A stretch of DNA of 37,246 nt from Phoronis ovalis (GCA_028565635.1 JAOXYB010012233.1:1-37246); one strand, 5' to 3'; counted from the stretch's first letter, positions 17,491-31,896 are shown. Numbers and translations are program-made. Notes: generated by a model from the letters alone, not told the origin.

Positions 17491-19065
17491 TTTAATACAA
17501 AAATTAAAATTCATTCTCATGGACACTTCCTCTAACAGGCGCAACCACAATTAATGAATACCCAATCTAAAAACACACAGCATCTATAAAAACACTAATT
17601 ACTGGATTAAAAATCTATAAGATACTAAAAGGCAAATTTTATTGTATTCATATAATGTTTTTATGGTTTTTCGAATATTGACTGTGTATGAAATATCTTA
17701 AAAAGTCAAATTATTACTGTACATAGTTATTTTATGGAAAACCTGCTGCAATACTTTTGTTTTTTTTATATCATGTCTGTACGTATTATCCATATATTCA
17801 CACCTGTATTTTCCAAACATAACAGTTTGCTAATGATGCTGTAAATGTCTATGTTACTGCATGGTTTAACATATTTTAAAATTGTTTTCATACTATGAAT
17901 GCGGTGTATATTGTCGTTACATCAAATACTGATAACATGTGTCTCCATTGATTTACCGCCTCTGTTCATGCTTGTTTGTTCAACTCCCGGGTTCAACTTT
18001 GCAAATTTTTTAGATAATATGGGAAAGAGAGGAATGCCAATTATTTTCCGTTCAGGAACATACAAGAAGTATGTATTATGAAGCCATAACTCGGAGCAGT
18101 GGAATGGCACCATTTGCGTAATTATAAATATCGCCTTTTAAAATTTCAAAAAACATGTAATCTATTACTGAAATGGAAATAAACAGTGTTTTTGGTTTCA
18201 TCTTAGGTGTCACAAAAATTGTACTATTACACATAAAAACTGCTGACTCAAGAAGCAACGTTTAGCAAACACTGTTTTAATGTGATAACGCATAAATAGT
18301 TAACAGTCTCGCTGCATTTGTTCCCGGATTTGTTCACGTTCACTACCGGCTAAGAGATTTGATAATGTGTTATACTTTTTATCTTAATTAGTTGTCTAAT
18401 GTTATTATTTTAATTTATTAATAAACTTATGTTATACTTAAGACGTAATTTCAGGTAAAATGTTTCACAGGAGTTTGAAAAAACTAGCATTCCAATTACA
18501 TGAGAATAATCGCAACATAGCACAGTTGTGGTGAAATCTATGGCATCTTCTGACAATGAATATTCCTGCTGTTCCCATGTGTTTTACTTGTATTCTTGTT
18601 TTGTCACTAAAAAGTCTCAAGAGACTAAGAAAATGTCACTTTGACTAAAATGATCATATCCTATATATTCCATAGATGTCACTGGTCAGTATTATTTTCA
18701 CATTTATACTTCACCATCTATTAGACTGTGCACATTAAAAGTTAATTATCTCTTCTTGGAAATGTGATTGGCCTTTAAAAGGGTTGTTGGGGGTTTTAAT
18801 TTGCGTTTAATAGTGTTAAAATTATGCATTTTTTATACTCTTACTTTCTTTCTGGGTAGTAACTTTCCGAAAGAACACCTTTTTCTTGAGTCCGTGCCAA
18901 ACAACATCAATCAAAAGGCTTGCTTTCGAAAAACTCTGTTAATAACAAAATGGGTTTAAAAAACCCTGACAGTTAAAGTTAAAATTTATTCATTTTGATG
19001 CCATTGTTAAAAAAAATGATGCACGGACATTTTTCCAATTTGATTTCTCGGACAGATCTTGCCAG
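17491..19065. other. Intergenic AT-rich sequence, no gene seen
   Basis: This lies between the 5' end of CNOT11 and the 3' side of CORO7. Short frames at about 17900-18080 and 18770-18960 have no family resemblance and no paired splice sites. No repeat of note is seen. Confidence 0.45.
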
Positions 19066-19125
19066 TGTACCCCGAGGGAGCTTTTCGATATATTGGGTGG
19101 GGGTGCCACCCCTCAGTTGTTATTG
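19066..19125 (+). repeat. Possible fragment of the inverted-end repeat family
   Basis: GTACCCCGAGGGAGC followed by TATATTGGGTGGGGGTGCCACCCCTCAG resembles the GGGGGTACTCGAGGTATTTTTTTGG, TGGGGGTGTGCAGCCC end of 3474-3905. Only this short end can be aligned by eye. Confidence 0.35.
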
Positions 19126-20001
19126 TATTTCATTCAATGCGGGTTTCAATGTCACTAAAGAAATTGACATGATTTAATGTAGATGAGATAGGGATAATAT
19201 ACGCTGAAAATTACAAACTGTATGTTTCGCCAAAATCCTTCCTTCTTCACTACTACCTGTTGACTTATTTAAAAAAAAGGATTTTTTAAAAGAAAAATAA
19301 ATTAAAATTTGTGAAATAGGTTAATTTAAATAATAAATCTGAACATTAGTCGATATGTTTTTATATAGATTAAACGACGAATATGACATACACCTGACAT
19401 TGTAAGGACCTAGTAGTATTTTGAATGTGACTGTGAATTATCTAGTAAGAACATAGCATCAAAGTAAGCTACGGTATGTAGTAAAGTATAATACAGCACA
19501 AAACAAGATATATATTGCTTTTGTTATACATTTAATTATATTTCAGTTAACATATTGCACAAATGCAATTTACATTTATTTATATAAAATTTTCTTTACA
19601 AATACAGGGCATCTGTCAAAACAAAAATACATCGTTCAATATTTTAACTTTATGACAAGTAAATACCACTTTGATTGTCATTGATGCATGTGCACAAGGC
19701 AGCTAACAGTGGCAAACAGCAAGTTCTGATACACAAGCAGATATCATAGGTTTATTGATTCAGCTGTTTTCAGAGTTAATATTGTCACATCTACAGATGG
19801 AAGTCAAATGAAACAAATGGTAATCATTTATCTTCAGAAAATTAAAATTAGTTCATATTATCCAACTCTATTATGTAATATAGTTGTTCTTCCATACAAT
19901 TCAAATGAAAGAAAAGGACAAAAAAGGATTGATTTTAATATTATAAATAAGAAGATAAACAAATAATTATTAAAACTAGAATTGCCTTTTAAGCAAAGGT
20001 C
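19126..20001. other. Intergenic sequence downstream of CORO7
   Basis: AT-rich sequence with no gene seen. It may include the distal CORO7 3' UTR, but no polyadenylation site can be fixed. Confidence 0.4.
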
Positions 20002-20733
20002 AGGTTGCACAGAGAAATAGTTGGATATCCAGACCTATTAGGATTATCCTGGAACCCATGGACGTTCAAATACCTCTGGATGACCTTTACCTCTAGTCGA
20101 AAGTTTCATGAAATTTTGAGATTTTGACTGTTTGATCTCTGAATGACCTTGTGGACCTCAAAGTCAGCTAAGATAACCTCTAAATGACCTGTTAACTTCA
20201 TTTTTGAACTTTTCATGAAATTTCTGGAAATGATTTTTTTGACCTCAAAATGACCATACCTTTAAATACCATACCTTGGAAGTTAAATGCAATTATAAGA
20301 GTTTGACCTATTGACCCCTGAATAACCTTTTGACCTATGAGGTCAGCTATGATGACATAGGGATATGACATATGTCAAATTATATGATTGTAGCACCACT
20401 CTGTCTTGATTTATACACTCTTGCTTATTAAAATTAGCCAAAAACATGCTAAAGTAAAAATCTGACCTTTTGACCGATAAGAGACCTGAAAAATCATCAA
20501 GGTCACCAAATAGCTTCATTTTGGAACGTTTTAAGACATTTTTGAAATGTGACCTACTGACCTCGAATTGACCCCTGACCTCATTTTTGTATGTCCCTTC
20601 CCTACTAAGTCCACACCTCAAGTTTGACACCCATAGCTTAAAGCGTTTCCAAGTTATAGACATTTGAAAATTGGGAAAAAAAAAGAAGAAAAAAAGATAC
20701 ACTCTCAATAGGTTTGCATTTGCTGTGCAACCT
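20002..20733. mobile_element. Non-autonomous element with 11-bp inverted ends and TGACCT repeats
   Basis: AGGTTGCACAG at 20002-20012 is mirrored exactly by CTGTGCAACCT at 20723-20733; the following bases (AGAAAT versus CAAAT) also agree roughly. The interior has about a dozen TGACCT or TGACCC hexamers in one orientation, many preceded by similar spacer phrases (CTCTGAATGACC, CTCAAAATGACC), which suggests decayed short tandem repeats. The right part contains CCACACCTCAAGTTTGACACC then TTAAAGCGTTTCCAAGTTATAGAC, resembling repetitive sequence common in invertebrate genomes (recalled, not searched). No transposase frame is present. It lies about 0.5 kb downstream of the CORO7 stop, possibly in its 3' UTR. 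Confidence 0.6.
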
Positions 20734-21251
20734 AATAAAGGACTCTTAAGAAATTCATTTTTTGTTCTAAATAAATTTTAATAATCACAGATTAAGGGAA
20801 TGGAGCATTACCTGGGAATTGCTAAATAAACAAATTTAGAACTTAAAACGTTTGCTTAAAAAATAATCAAAAAAATCAATTTAGAACTATAATAATATAA
20901 CATATTTTAATGTTTAAAAACATTTGAACATTGACATTAAGATTAACCAAAAATATCTGGAATCTGTAAATTTGTGAAATGTAAAGACTTTTAGGTTTGT
21001 ATAAACATCTTGGAATAGATATGTAATAGTTTTAGTCATTGTAATATATATAATGAACTACAATTTTTATATATTATTATATAAATGCATACATACAAGT
21101 CCCTGAACCATAACATTAGTCCTGTACTAGCATAGCATGTATAAAGATTACATAAATGCAATACAATGAGATATAAATGGTTTATGATCCAGCCATATAA
21201 AGAACCTGGAAGCCCCATCTCTACCTGGATAAAGGATCGTGTGGTTAGCAG
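20734..21251. other. CORO7 3' flank / probable 3' UTR
   Basis: AT-rich non-coding sequence immediately downstream of the CORO7 stop on the minus strand. ATTAAA variants occur (for example near 20906), but no unambiguous AATAAA is found at short range. Confidence 0.4.
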
Positions 21252-24200
21252 TTAATAATCATCCTACAAAAAAACAGTGATCAGAAAAGTAATCAGGCCA
21301 CTCAGAATATGTACGAATGCAACAATGTACTGTTACTGAAATAACATTTTTTTACACAGCACCTGATTTCTTAACACTAAAAGGATGTAACCTCATAAAA
21401 GGGAGTGAAGACAACCTTCTGAATAGGCACTATTTTAGTCAGAATGCCACTGCTGTACTGTGGAAAGAATACATCACCTGTTCTGTTTTGTGAGCTACTG
21501 TTAATAGTTATACATAATAAATATTCTCATAAACAGGAGCGAGTTTTAAAAAAGGATAATTTATTCTAACAGAAAAAATGTTTTATAATAATTTCTTTGA
21601 CATGTAACTGAAGTTGAGCACATACTCCAGAAAAAAATACAGAATGCTTAACTTTGTTTAATTTACAAATACAACATTAATTTTCAAGTGAATAAATGTA
21701 TGAAAATTATGCATTCAAGAAGAAACTGTCATGCTTAGCTTACCCATTCATCTTCATCTACACCCTCAGTTAGATCTTGTGGTAATGGTTTGTCTGATTT
21801 ATCTTCCAATTTTCCCATCATTGCACTTATCAACTGGAAAAGAAGAAGCGTTCTAGAATACTATGAATTAAATAAAACAACAATCTAATAAAATAAATTT
21901 AAATGTTTTATCATCCATCCCATGATTGGGAACTCCGTTACACAGTAGCAAGTAATGTACATCCGCATATAACCTTTCCAAGCTGGAACCTCTGAGATTT
22001 TCATGCATTGTGCAAGTTCATGGAAATAAGGTTCAGAATTGAAGGGACTTCCATTCCAATCAAAAATTCAAACAATCAATCTACCTGAATGATGACAACC
22101 AAAGTGCATTATTTTTAACAGACTAGTCCTTTGTACTGTCAACTTGTAACCCCCTCTGATAACATGAAACAAAACAATTTATATAATTTCCGCATGGCTA
22201 CAAGTTATAAAATAGAGCAACTTACTTCTTCCTTCTTTTCATCATCTGTTTTGTATGTTTCTGGATTAAATGAGTCAAACTTGCTGGCTCTTGGAGCTTC
22301 CTCAGGAGCATTACTCACTGAAAATGATACAAACATTAATCAAATCTATACAGTTCCTGAAGACTTGATATAAACAACTATGGATGAAAAAAGTCTATTG
22401 GAAATTCACACATAAAACAGATGTTCAGCGAATTGTCCAGATACATTTTACAAATTCCAAATTAAATTATATTTTAAGAATGTTCTAACTTAAATTGTAT
22501 GGTAATCTTAAGTTACTTTTCAAAGTAATTGATCCATTAAAATTTGTAATTTGTAATTTTTTATACTAATATGAGTTCAGTTGAAATAGATTCATAAATC
22601 TGCTAAATGCCAATTTTTCTTAGACAATCAAACTAATACGTGTGCAAGTAAATCTGAATAAAGAATGTGGACTGCAAAATGGCTTCTGTAGTTGAAAAAA
22701 GGGAAAACAACCAGAGTTTAACCATTTCATTTGGTCCAATTTTATTTTAGCAAATTATACAAAAACAGTTCTGGGCATGAATGAATAAGTACAGGAAGAA
22801 AAAACTAATCAAACTAATTTTAACATTAGGTAGGTCAAACTAATAGTAAGAGTAACTTTAATTCTGACAAATAAATCCGTACAAAAATTTATTCAAATTA
22901 GTGTAACTTCATCTTTTGTACAGGATGGTGGAGTCAAACCTTGAGGGATTTTTCAATTGAATCAAGTTATCTGGGATACTCATTATTGCTAACATGGTAA
23001 CTTACATAATTCCATGTCTTGTGGTCTGATGTTTATTCTTTTTTGTGGTTTATTCTGTCCTGACAACCATTCATCTGCTGTCATAGATGCAATCCATGTC
23101 ACTTTAGTTTCTGGGAATAAGTCATCTTGAAAATAATCACACTACAAGAAAGCAAAAAGAAACCTAAATCAATATTTATAGTAAATACCATTTGAAACTG
23201 TTTTTCTTTTATAACTTGATCCAGCAATAGCTCAGTATTTAATTTAGAAAAATATTTTTTTCAAATGTGTTTTACAAGCAATACACACACCCTTTCTATG
23301 CCTTGTTATAAAAAGATACTGAAGCAGGCAAGAAACAGTATTATTCTGCAGTGTTGTAGATCAAATCTCGTTCTGTTTGGTAACATTGAACTTCCATGCT
23401 TGATACAGCATGACATTATCTTATCTGTTCGAAGATAAATTGTTTTGCTGGATTCAATACAATCTTGTTACATTTGCAAAACGTCTCACTGGGATTTGTA
23501 ATGGCAAAATAACAATACAAATAAAAAACATTCAAGGTAAGTACGAATACTTGTCAGAAATAATTTTGCTATTCCATAGATTTCATCACCAGTGAGCTAT
23601 TTTGTGAATGTCATAGCCTGTTCAAACAAGGTGAAATTATTTTTGAAACCCTGTGAAGCATTTTTTTACCTGAAATTACATCTTTTATTACAGTACATAC
23701 CTTTATTCTTGGAACAGTAAATGATATTGGTTCTATAGAGGTTTGTGTCAACCTGTAAGCTTTGGCAAATTCCACTTGTTTTACGTCTATCTCACTCTTT
23801 GGTAAGAAAGACAAAGCTTGATGTAAGCCATCAGTGTGATAGCTGGCTAATGGAAATAGATATGGTGCTTCATCAGCAATTTCATATGCAAAAACAATAC
23901 CATCACCCTGCACACACAAAAAAAAAATAAAATATCAAATTTGTATAATTAGGATGTCTAGAAAATAAGTTATATTTTGTAACATGTGTTCTACTTTATA
24001 AGAAGGATAATGTTCTATATCAAGTGGACTACTGAAAAGGGGTGATTGTTTAGGTGCAAAAGCATTAAGAATATGGTCAACAAATAAATCCTTTTAATAT
24101 TTGGTCCATTATTTTCATATTTTGTAGGTTTAAAAAATGTATTTACAAAAAGATATTTTGAAATATCATGGCAGGTGACAACAAATATACATGTATGAAA

Positions 24201-27200
24201 AACATTAAATTACATATGACCTAGAAATTAAGAACACGTCTATTAGATAATATTTGTTTAATGTGTGTATAATTTTATATCAGAATGACAGATCAGATAG
24301 ATTCACAAAGCAATGCCTCACACAAAGAATATGTAGAAACAAGACTAGAAGCAAACATACAGAACAGTACAGTTCATCAACACGTCAATACATAATATGG
24401 TTCCATGATTTTAATCATGATCATTTAATATTGTTACATCACTTTTTGCTTACCCTGCCTGTCAGGAATATGGTTGCACTATCTTCATCATAAAATGGCA
24501 CTAAGATAGATGGAGACACATCTAATTCAGTTTTGGTTAGATAATTTGACAAATTTTCAGAGTTGTACACATAAAGTTGTCTCTCACTCTGCCTGAAATA
24601 ATATCAATTAATTTATGACGACTATCACAGTACACAATTATTTTAATTAATTTTAAATTAATGGCATATGATTACAATTCATTAATTCCAAGGAAATCCA
24701 CCCATAACAATTAGAAATCTCTGCACCTGAAATGCCAAAGCAGTGCTTTCTACTTGTTTGAAAATAAAAAAGAAACTACAACCTAAGTATCTGGGTTGTT
24801 CTGATCAAATGTATAATAAAAACAAAGTCAATCATTCTAATAGTTTGGTGTAATATAATTCAAAATAAAACTAAATTAAATTATGACTTTTATTACTGGG
24901 TTTACATTCTTACTTGTCAAATCCTGAAACCAAAATATACTTGTCATTCAACATCCATACAGTCCTAGCACCTCTTGTTCCCTGAGGTCCAGCTCCTTGC
25001 TGCAAAAAGAAAATATTCTTAAAAATAACATTCCAAGTATTGGATAATAGATTCATGGAATAGAAATATTAAAATAGTTCAACATTTAATAAAACCTATG
25101 CATATGCTTAATAGCATACTGAATAGTAACAATATTATCCATTTAGTGAACAGGTACACATATAATTTCATATGCTATAAATTATTCATTAATATAATGG
25201 AGATATATTTTCATCAACTTGCCATAGTTATAACTGTGCAACAGTTGCATCATCTTACCTTAATAGGTTCAGTTGATTTCCTAGGATCATAGACTCTTAC
25301 AAAGCCATCTTTGGATACTGTGCAAAACTTGGAGCCATCACCGCTCCATGACAAACAAAATATCTAAAATTTTATCAAATAAATAAATAGCAACTTAAAA
25401 TGCATATTTTTACAACAAAACAATTATGCAGCTTGTCGTTATTCATAAGTACTACTCATATTTTCATAAATCTGTCTGTGCACGTATGAAGCTATCATTG
25501 ATAAATAAATACACTGTGTACATAAGTTGTGGCATATTTCGGAGGTGATTCCAAATTTATGCTGCATTTCTATTATTGTTTCATATAGTATTTTGCACAA
25601 TTATGCATACATTGGCAATTATTAGATATGGTTTTATTTTTACTTTAGTATGTTTCAAGCTTGTGAAGACATCAAAATGATATATTTCTAGATAAAAATG
25701 TCTGGTCACCATAGTTCAGTTTTCAAGTACATCATAGTACTATACCGTATCTGAATGTCCAGTGCACAGTATTTCGATACTTTCACTTTCCAAGTTCCAC
25801 ACATGAACATTCATATCATAGGATGTTGATGCCAATATATCTTTTGCTAAGGGATGAAATCGAACACAATAAATTTTCTCACTGTGACCTGCAATATTAA
25901 AAACATTCTTGTAAAGAAAATAATTCTGTATTTTTACTACAACCACCTAAGGAAATATGCCATTAAATTTGTTTCACAGGTGCGTTCTCAAGCCTTAGTA
26001 AGATTTTTTAATATATGATGTTTATTTACAGCTTTATTATGCCCTTAATTAAAATTATGTACAAGAACCCAAATGGTTTTATCATAATATACAGTATTGT
26101 TCAAAGGCTTCTTGCAGTGTATCTAGTAGTCTGTTACTTTGCATCATGCATGAAACATTTTGCATTGTTTAACTAGTACACCTTTAAGATTATTTTCTGC
26201 GATTACATACCAGCCAATTTCACAACAGGCTCTGTTAGAACACCAGAAAGACCACCACAAGGAATATTCCATACACGGATGTTTGCATCTTCACATCCTA
26301 CCACCAATCTTGAGTTGTCAAAAGGATCCCATACAAAATCTAAAACTGAGCTGCCATTTTGAATGTAGGGAACATCGGTGTCAGGGAGTCTTCCTGGTTT
26401 ACTTAGCTGTAATGAATACAAAACAAAATTATAAACTGCAACTATAACAAAAATTATACTTTTGGGGATAAAAGAATTATATCATAAATAATATGCAGTC
26501 ATCAGAATGTACTGTTAAACGGTTTGCTTTATGATGATTTATATTTTTGAGTATTGATTCTTTTTGCATTTATTTTTTCAAACAACTAAATAAAAAAATA
26601 TGAGCCATAAAAAATGCATGTAATAACCCACTACATTTTCTACTTTTTTTTTTACTGTTGCACATTCTTAATTTAACAACAAAGATTAAAAACCTTCAAA
26701 TACATGATTGTATACTTACTTCTAACACTGTTATTAATCCCCCAGAGCCATGCAAGGGAACAGCACACCTATCTTTATTCGCATGAAATGCATCTGATTC
26801 ACCAGGCATAGATATACTCTGATTTCGGATGTTTTCTATGTTGTTACTTTTGTGTAATGGCGTTCCTATCCAGTGACGGAACTTTGATTGTCTGACTCCT
26901 AAAAGATACAGACTATACTTGAAATCAGTGGTAGCTACATGTACATACTGCTATGTTGATAACTAAATAAACAAATAAAGTCTTTACTAGTTATTCGTCA
27001 ATTTGCAGACCATGCTGGAATAAGAGGCCACCTTTGTGATTTCAACTATTACATTTTTATATTCGTACCTTTAAATGAAGTCTGCTTCTTTTCTCTTCGT
27101 AATATTTCAACTTCATTACTGGCAGCCTTGACCTTGACTGTTGGTGATGTCACAGGAGGGCTATCCTCACACACAGTTATGATAGGAACGTTTGGGTCCT

Positions 27201-30200
27201 CTTCATCAGTGCTGAAGGTTCGGTGTCTGCCAGATCCCTATATAACCAAAAAAAAAAACAAACAATTTTTGCTTCAGTACAATTGCTTTCAATCAGTTGC
27301 AATTGATTTTTCATATACTGTTAAAGATTAAAAATCACTAGGTGAGGGAAATTTTTTAGTGAAGTTATTGCATTACAAGCAACTACTGAAATCACTTTCT
27401 GTCAGAAGGAACTCTATGATTCAGACAGTTTGGTAGCCATATATTTGGTATGTACCTACAATTAAGTTATCTATATTTATGAAGACATCTTATTTCAAAA
27501 AAAGAAAAACAAACCTTGTTGGCCTCCACACTGCCTATTGCCAGTGAAGATACCTTAGCTTCCAATGATGGAGATGAACTGGAAGTCTTTTCCTTTGCTT
27601 CAGGTAAGTCATCATTTTGAGCAGGTTGTGAGGAAGGCACAGATCTAGTTGATTCTGAACATTTATCAATAGTTGATTGCATATTTGTTACAGATTTTTG
27701 TTTTGATTTCACTGATTTTGTTGGTCTCTTGTTGGCAGGATCCAGGCTTACTTTTGAAATCTGAAATAGCAATTATTTACAATTTGTTATTGAATCATTA
27801 TTTGAATTTTTATCAGTTTCATCTTACAATATCTTCTCAGTAATTCCATAAAAGATAGTGTCTCACTCACTCATTTTTAAGAGTCTTCTGAATTTTTATT
27901 TTTTAATGGATTTGACTTGAACATATGAAATTTAAATTTAAGTTAATACCTACATAAGTTTTTGATCTCCAAATCAAGAATTTAAAACATAATTATTTCT
28001 TCAAAAAAACTATTTCAGAATATTAGGCTAAGTATGCTAATATTAATTATTATAACTTAGTTTTGTGAAACACCTACGTGTTTGTTCTGGCCAGCTAACC
28101 ATTCATCAGCTGTCATTGCAGGTTCTCCAGAAGAAGTATCTGGGAAGAGCTCCCCATGATACTCATGATAATTCTGCAAGACAGTATAACAAAAGAATTG
28201 AAAAAAAATTAAAAGCTACAATTTTTCCGCGAAATTGCCAGTTATTTAAGAAAGCCAGTGATTTCTTACAGGAGCAAGGACATTATTTTCAACTATTTAT
28301 TTATTGTGAAACAAGTTCTTACCCTTCTAGGTACAATGTATGGCAACGGTATAACAGCATCATTAGTTAACATCAAGATACGATTAACTTCACAACTCAT
28401 TACATCAAGAACTAGCTTTGGAACAAGACAGGCTCCTTTAATTTGTGCTATGTTATCAGCTGATCCCTCTGTCAGATAGGGGTCATTGTCAGTTATTTCA
28501 CAAAACTTTAAACCAGTGTCTCCCTACAAAAGATGTTTTCATACTAAGTTTGTTTTTCTATGTCATGTCTTTTATCCAATAGCCCACACAGATCACTGTT
28601 TTATGTGAGATCAAGGCAAAAAGGTCTCCAACTAAAAACCTGCATATAAATTTCTAAGTAAACCATGAATGCTTCAAAATAGTATTCCACAATGGCAACT
28701 TAATGCTGATTTATAGGTAACGCTGTAGTTACATATACCACACAGGATGTAATAACTTTTAGTGAAAACTGCTGCATGTGAATGTCAGCTAATTGAAACT
28801 TAACCAGAAGCAAATTTATTTAGAATAATACCTTTCCAGCAAAGAAAATCATCTTTGTGTCTGGATCATAAAGTGGTATCAGTGTTCTGAAATTATAATA
28901 TTTCAAACATAAATTTAATGAAAGCTGAATCATACTTTAGCACATTTTAAAAGAACTTTCAGTCTAACATAACCTTCATCAGTTCTAACTATGGTGAGAA
29001 GTCTACTAACAAGCAATACTGAAAGCTAAGACAATATAATTCATCATTTTCTGAAATACTTCACTGAATCGATATGCTATCATATAAGCATTATAATTAT
29101 AGTTATCTTCTTAATTACTTAATCAAAAAATATGTTTCAACTTTGACATATTAACACAAATATGAATAATTGTTTATTCAGAATAAAACAAAAAAATGCA
29201 AATATGTAATGCTACTTGAATTTTTTTCTATTTTAAAAACATGGTTTTTTGAACAAAATAATTTTACATGTGTTTGTCTTGTCCGTGGAAAAATGTTAGA
29301 ACAAAAGGAAATAAAAGCTCACCCAGTTGACGAGTCCAAAATAGTTCGTTTCAGAGGCATGCTCAGATTATTACAATCCCAAACACAGATTTCTCTTTGC
29401 CGCATCTGTAAATTAATGATGGAGCTGGAGTTTTAAATGTAAATAATCAAAATAAAATAAAACTCTGATTTGTGGCATTTTTGTATGGTTTTTGCATTAG
29501 TTCACTTTAAAATTATATTAAAAAATGCACTGTAACATACTCCTTGGTTTTTCCACTCGTCTTATGTACAGTGTCCATACATGGACAGGATTATGTCAGA
29601 TTAGTTCAGCATTTACAAGTAAAACATAATTATTCATACTTAGTCTAAGTCAATCATTTTACACATAAGTTCATAAGATTGCTTACGTTATCAAAGCCAG
29701 TAGTGAGCAGTTGGTTAGAATCTCCTAACCAAACTATTCTGGAATCTTTGATATTTTGATGTCCACTTCCTTCCTAAAACAAGTATCATAATTCATTTTA
29801 TTTTAATGTTAACAAATAATCTATCTCTGATTACACTGTGCAACATTTTTCTTATGTAAATAACTGATTTATACAATTTGGATTGCACAATGCAGTGTGA
29901 TACATATATGATCAACACTTTAAACATTCTGCAGCATCCTGCACAGGATGTTCTAAGCTCTGTGTAGTCAATACTGTTCTCACCTGGACACAGGCTGGAC
30001 CAAGTCTAGGATCAAACAATCTGACCATCTTGTCTTTGCAAGTTGTGGTGAGTAAGGAGCCATCTTGTTTCCATGAGAACCCCTGAATTTGATCCTTATG
30101 ATCATGAAGAACTGAAAGCATACCAGATAGGTGTTACAGTGAAATAGTCTTCATGTAATGCTTTTAACTTGTCTGGTTTTCTTTTCTAGAAACTATTTAT

Positions 30201-31896
30201 TAGACTGTTGCATTGTTAATTCTAATCAGTTCACAAAATAAGTAGATAAATAATAAAAATCTAATATTTAAAATATTTTTTATGAAATATTCAGAAACTA
30301 ATTTTAGTATATTAACTTCATAATCTCACCATATTTCTCCATACTTCTCTCCACATCAAATATCTTTATATCAGTTACAGTCGAAGCAGACAAAATTCCT
30401 TCAGCAGATGGGTGCCAAATAACATTTTCAACTCGACGTTCTTGGGGCTGCAGTATATGTTCTGGATTACTAATATTTTCGGTAATTTCATTTGGTAAAT
30501 GCCAAATTTTTATCTACAAGTAAGTGTAAAAAAGAAATCTATTAAGAGAATTTCCATTCAAATGATTCCATTCTTATATTACTTTCATGTTTTTGATATA
30601 TGAGGAATCAGTATTAATTTGTGTCTAGATGTTTCACCTCCATTGAAACATTGTAGAATGTAGAACAGGCCAAACAGCCATTCACCATCTGGTTGTGATA
30701 GATGAGATTAATTCATTCTTTTGAGATAACTAAGTTCATTTTCAGGTTGTGAAACACAGTTTATTATTATTATTACCTCATGCATGATTGTATTTTAACT
30801 TTTTTGTGATAAGAGCTTTTATATTTTATTCCAATGATACCTACCGTGCAATCAAAGGAACATGAAGCCAGGATTTGATCATTAAATGGATAAAAGTCAA
30901 AATCAGACACAAAATCTGAAAAAATGAAGTATTTATCCCAACATCAATAATCAGAAGTACATAGCCTTGTTCAACATTTCAGTTTTAGATTGAACATTTA
31001 CTAAGTAGTATCTAGAATTAAGGCAAAGATACTAGAGGAGGGAATTAACAGATTCATTATTAGATACACACTGTTCAATGTAAATGGAGATTGAAACTAT
31101 AGGAATGGTTGAAAAAAAAAATTACCCGAATGTCCATGAAGTATTGGCATAGCTTTGCCCTGTCTCCCACTGGCTGAAACGGGTAAAATTCCCAAACTGC
31201 CACCACCTGCATGCCAAAAACATTCAAAGAATATGACACATTATTCAACAGCTGTATAATTTAAATAATTATATTAATGCAGAAAAGTTATCTTTGTCTA
31301 GTTTATCTGCAATAAGATATAATCTCTTTAACTTCCCCTTTAAATAATCCAGTACGCCCTGATTTTTTATTATTTGTCTTACAGAGCAAAGATATCTACA
31401 AAGATATCAATGAATGTCGGATGTTACAGTAGTCCTAGATGTTAAAAGTTAACAAAAATTAGATTTACACAAAAGTCATTCAAACATACCTAGATTGAAA
31501 GCCATGTGAGAGCAGCTTGCTTTAATATGGTTACCGCATGATTGCATTAAACTCGTGAAAGGCAAGTCAGTTATCCATTCCTATTAAAATATGATGTGTA
31601 CTTGATTTGGTTTTACTGCCATGATGTACAACCATATGTTGCCAAAATTTAGAAAAATATTAAGCTTTTTCATAATTATATCATTTTAATGGTAATGCAA
31701 TTTTGGTAAGGGAGAAATTCGACTGTGCCTAAAAAGGCTATGCATGCTTGCTTTTACACTTTTAAATGTGTTTCATAGAAGAAAAATTAATAGAATTGCA
31801 AGAGAAAAAGCTTTTTTAACAGACTTTATATTTTACCTCTTTCTTCAGATTCTTTGGAGCAGCATTCTTATACTTTGTTGTTTTGAACTTCCACAT
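21252..31896 (-). CDS. CORO7: Coronin-7 (POD1-type double-propeller coronin)
   Basis: Exons: 31896-31837, 31580-31490, 31206-31126, 30915-30845, 30513-30330, 30111-29984, 29773-29687, 29405-29323, 28886-28832, 28523-28323, 28173-28078, 27760-27515, 27237-27069, 26898-26720, 26406-26211, 25888-25746, 25363-25259, 24999-24914, 24592-24454, 23907-23701, 23141-23006, 22317-22226, 21833-21744, 21263-21252. All phases agree; 978 residues (human 925). Residues 1-380 form the first coronin WD40 propeller (starts MWKFKTTKYKN, ends TADEWLAGQNK). Residues 380-517 are a Ser/Lys-rich linker. A second propeller (VRQSKFRHWIGTP ... TADEWLSGQNKP) runs to about 905, followed by an acidic Trp tail EGVDEDEWDDY. 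No coiled coil is present, as in other coronin-7 proteins. The family acts at the Golgi/trans-Golgi in vesicle export and actin control; the acidic Trp tail is an Arp2/3-binding type. A CAG acceptor one base before the ATG implies a non-coding leader exon. Confidence 0.97.

Noticed and set aside
20343-20708. 121-residue minus-strand frame in the TGACCT element
   Set aside because: It overlaps the repetitive element and its inverted end and shows no family motif. It is best explained as chance.
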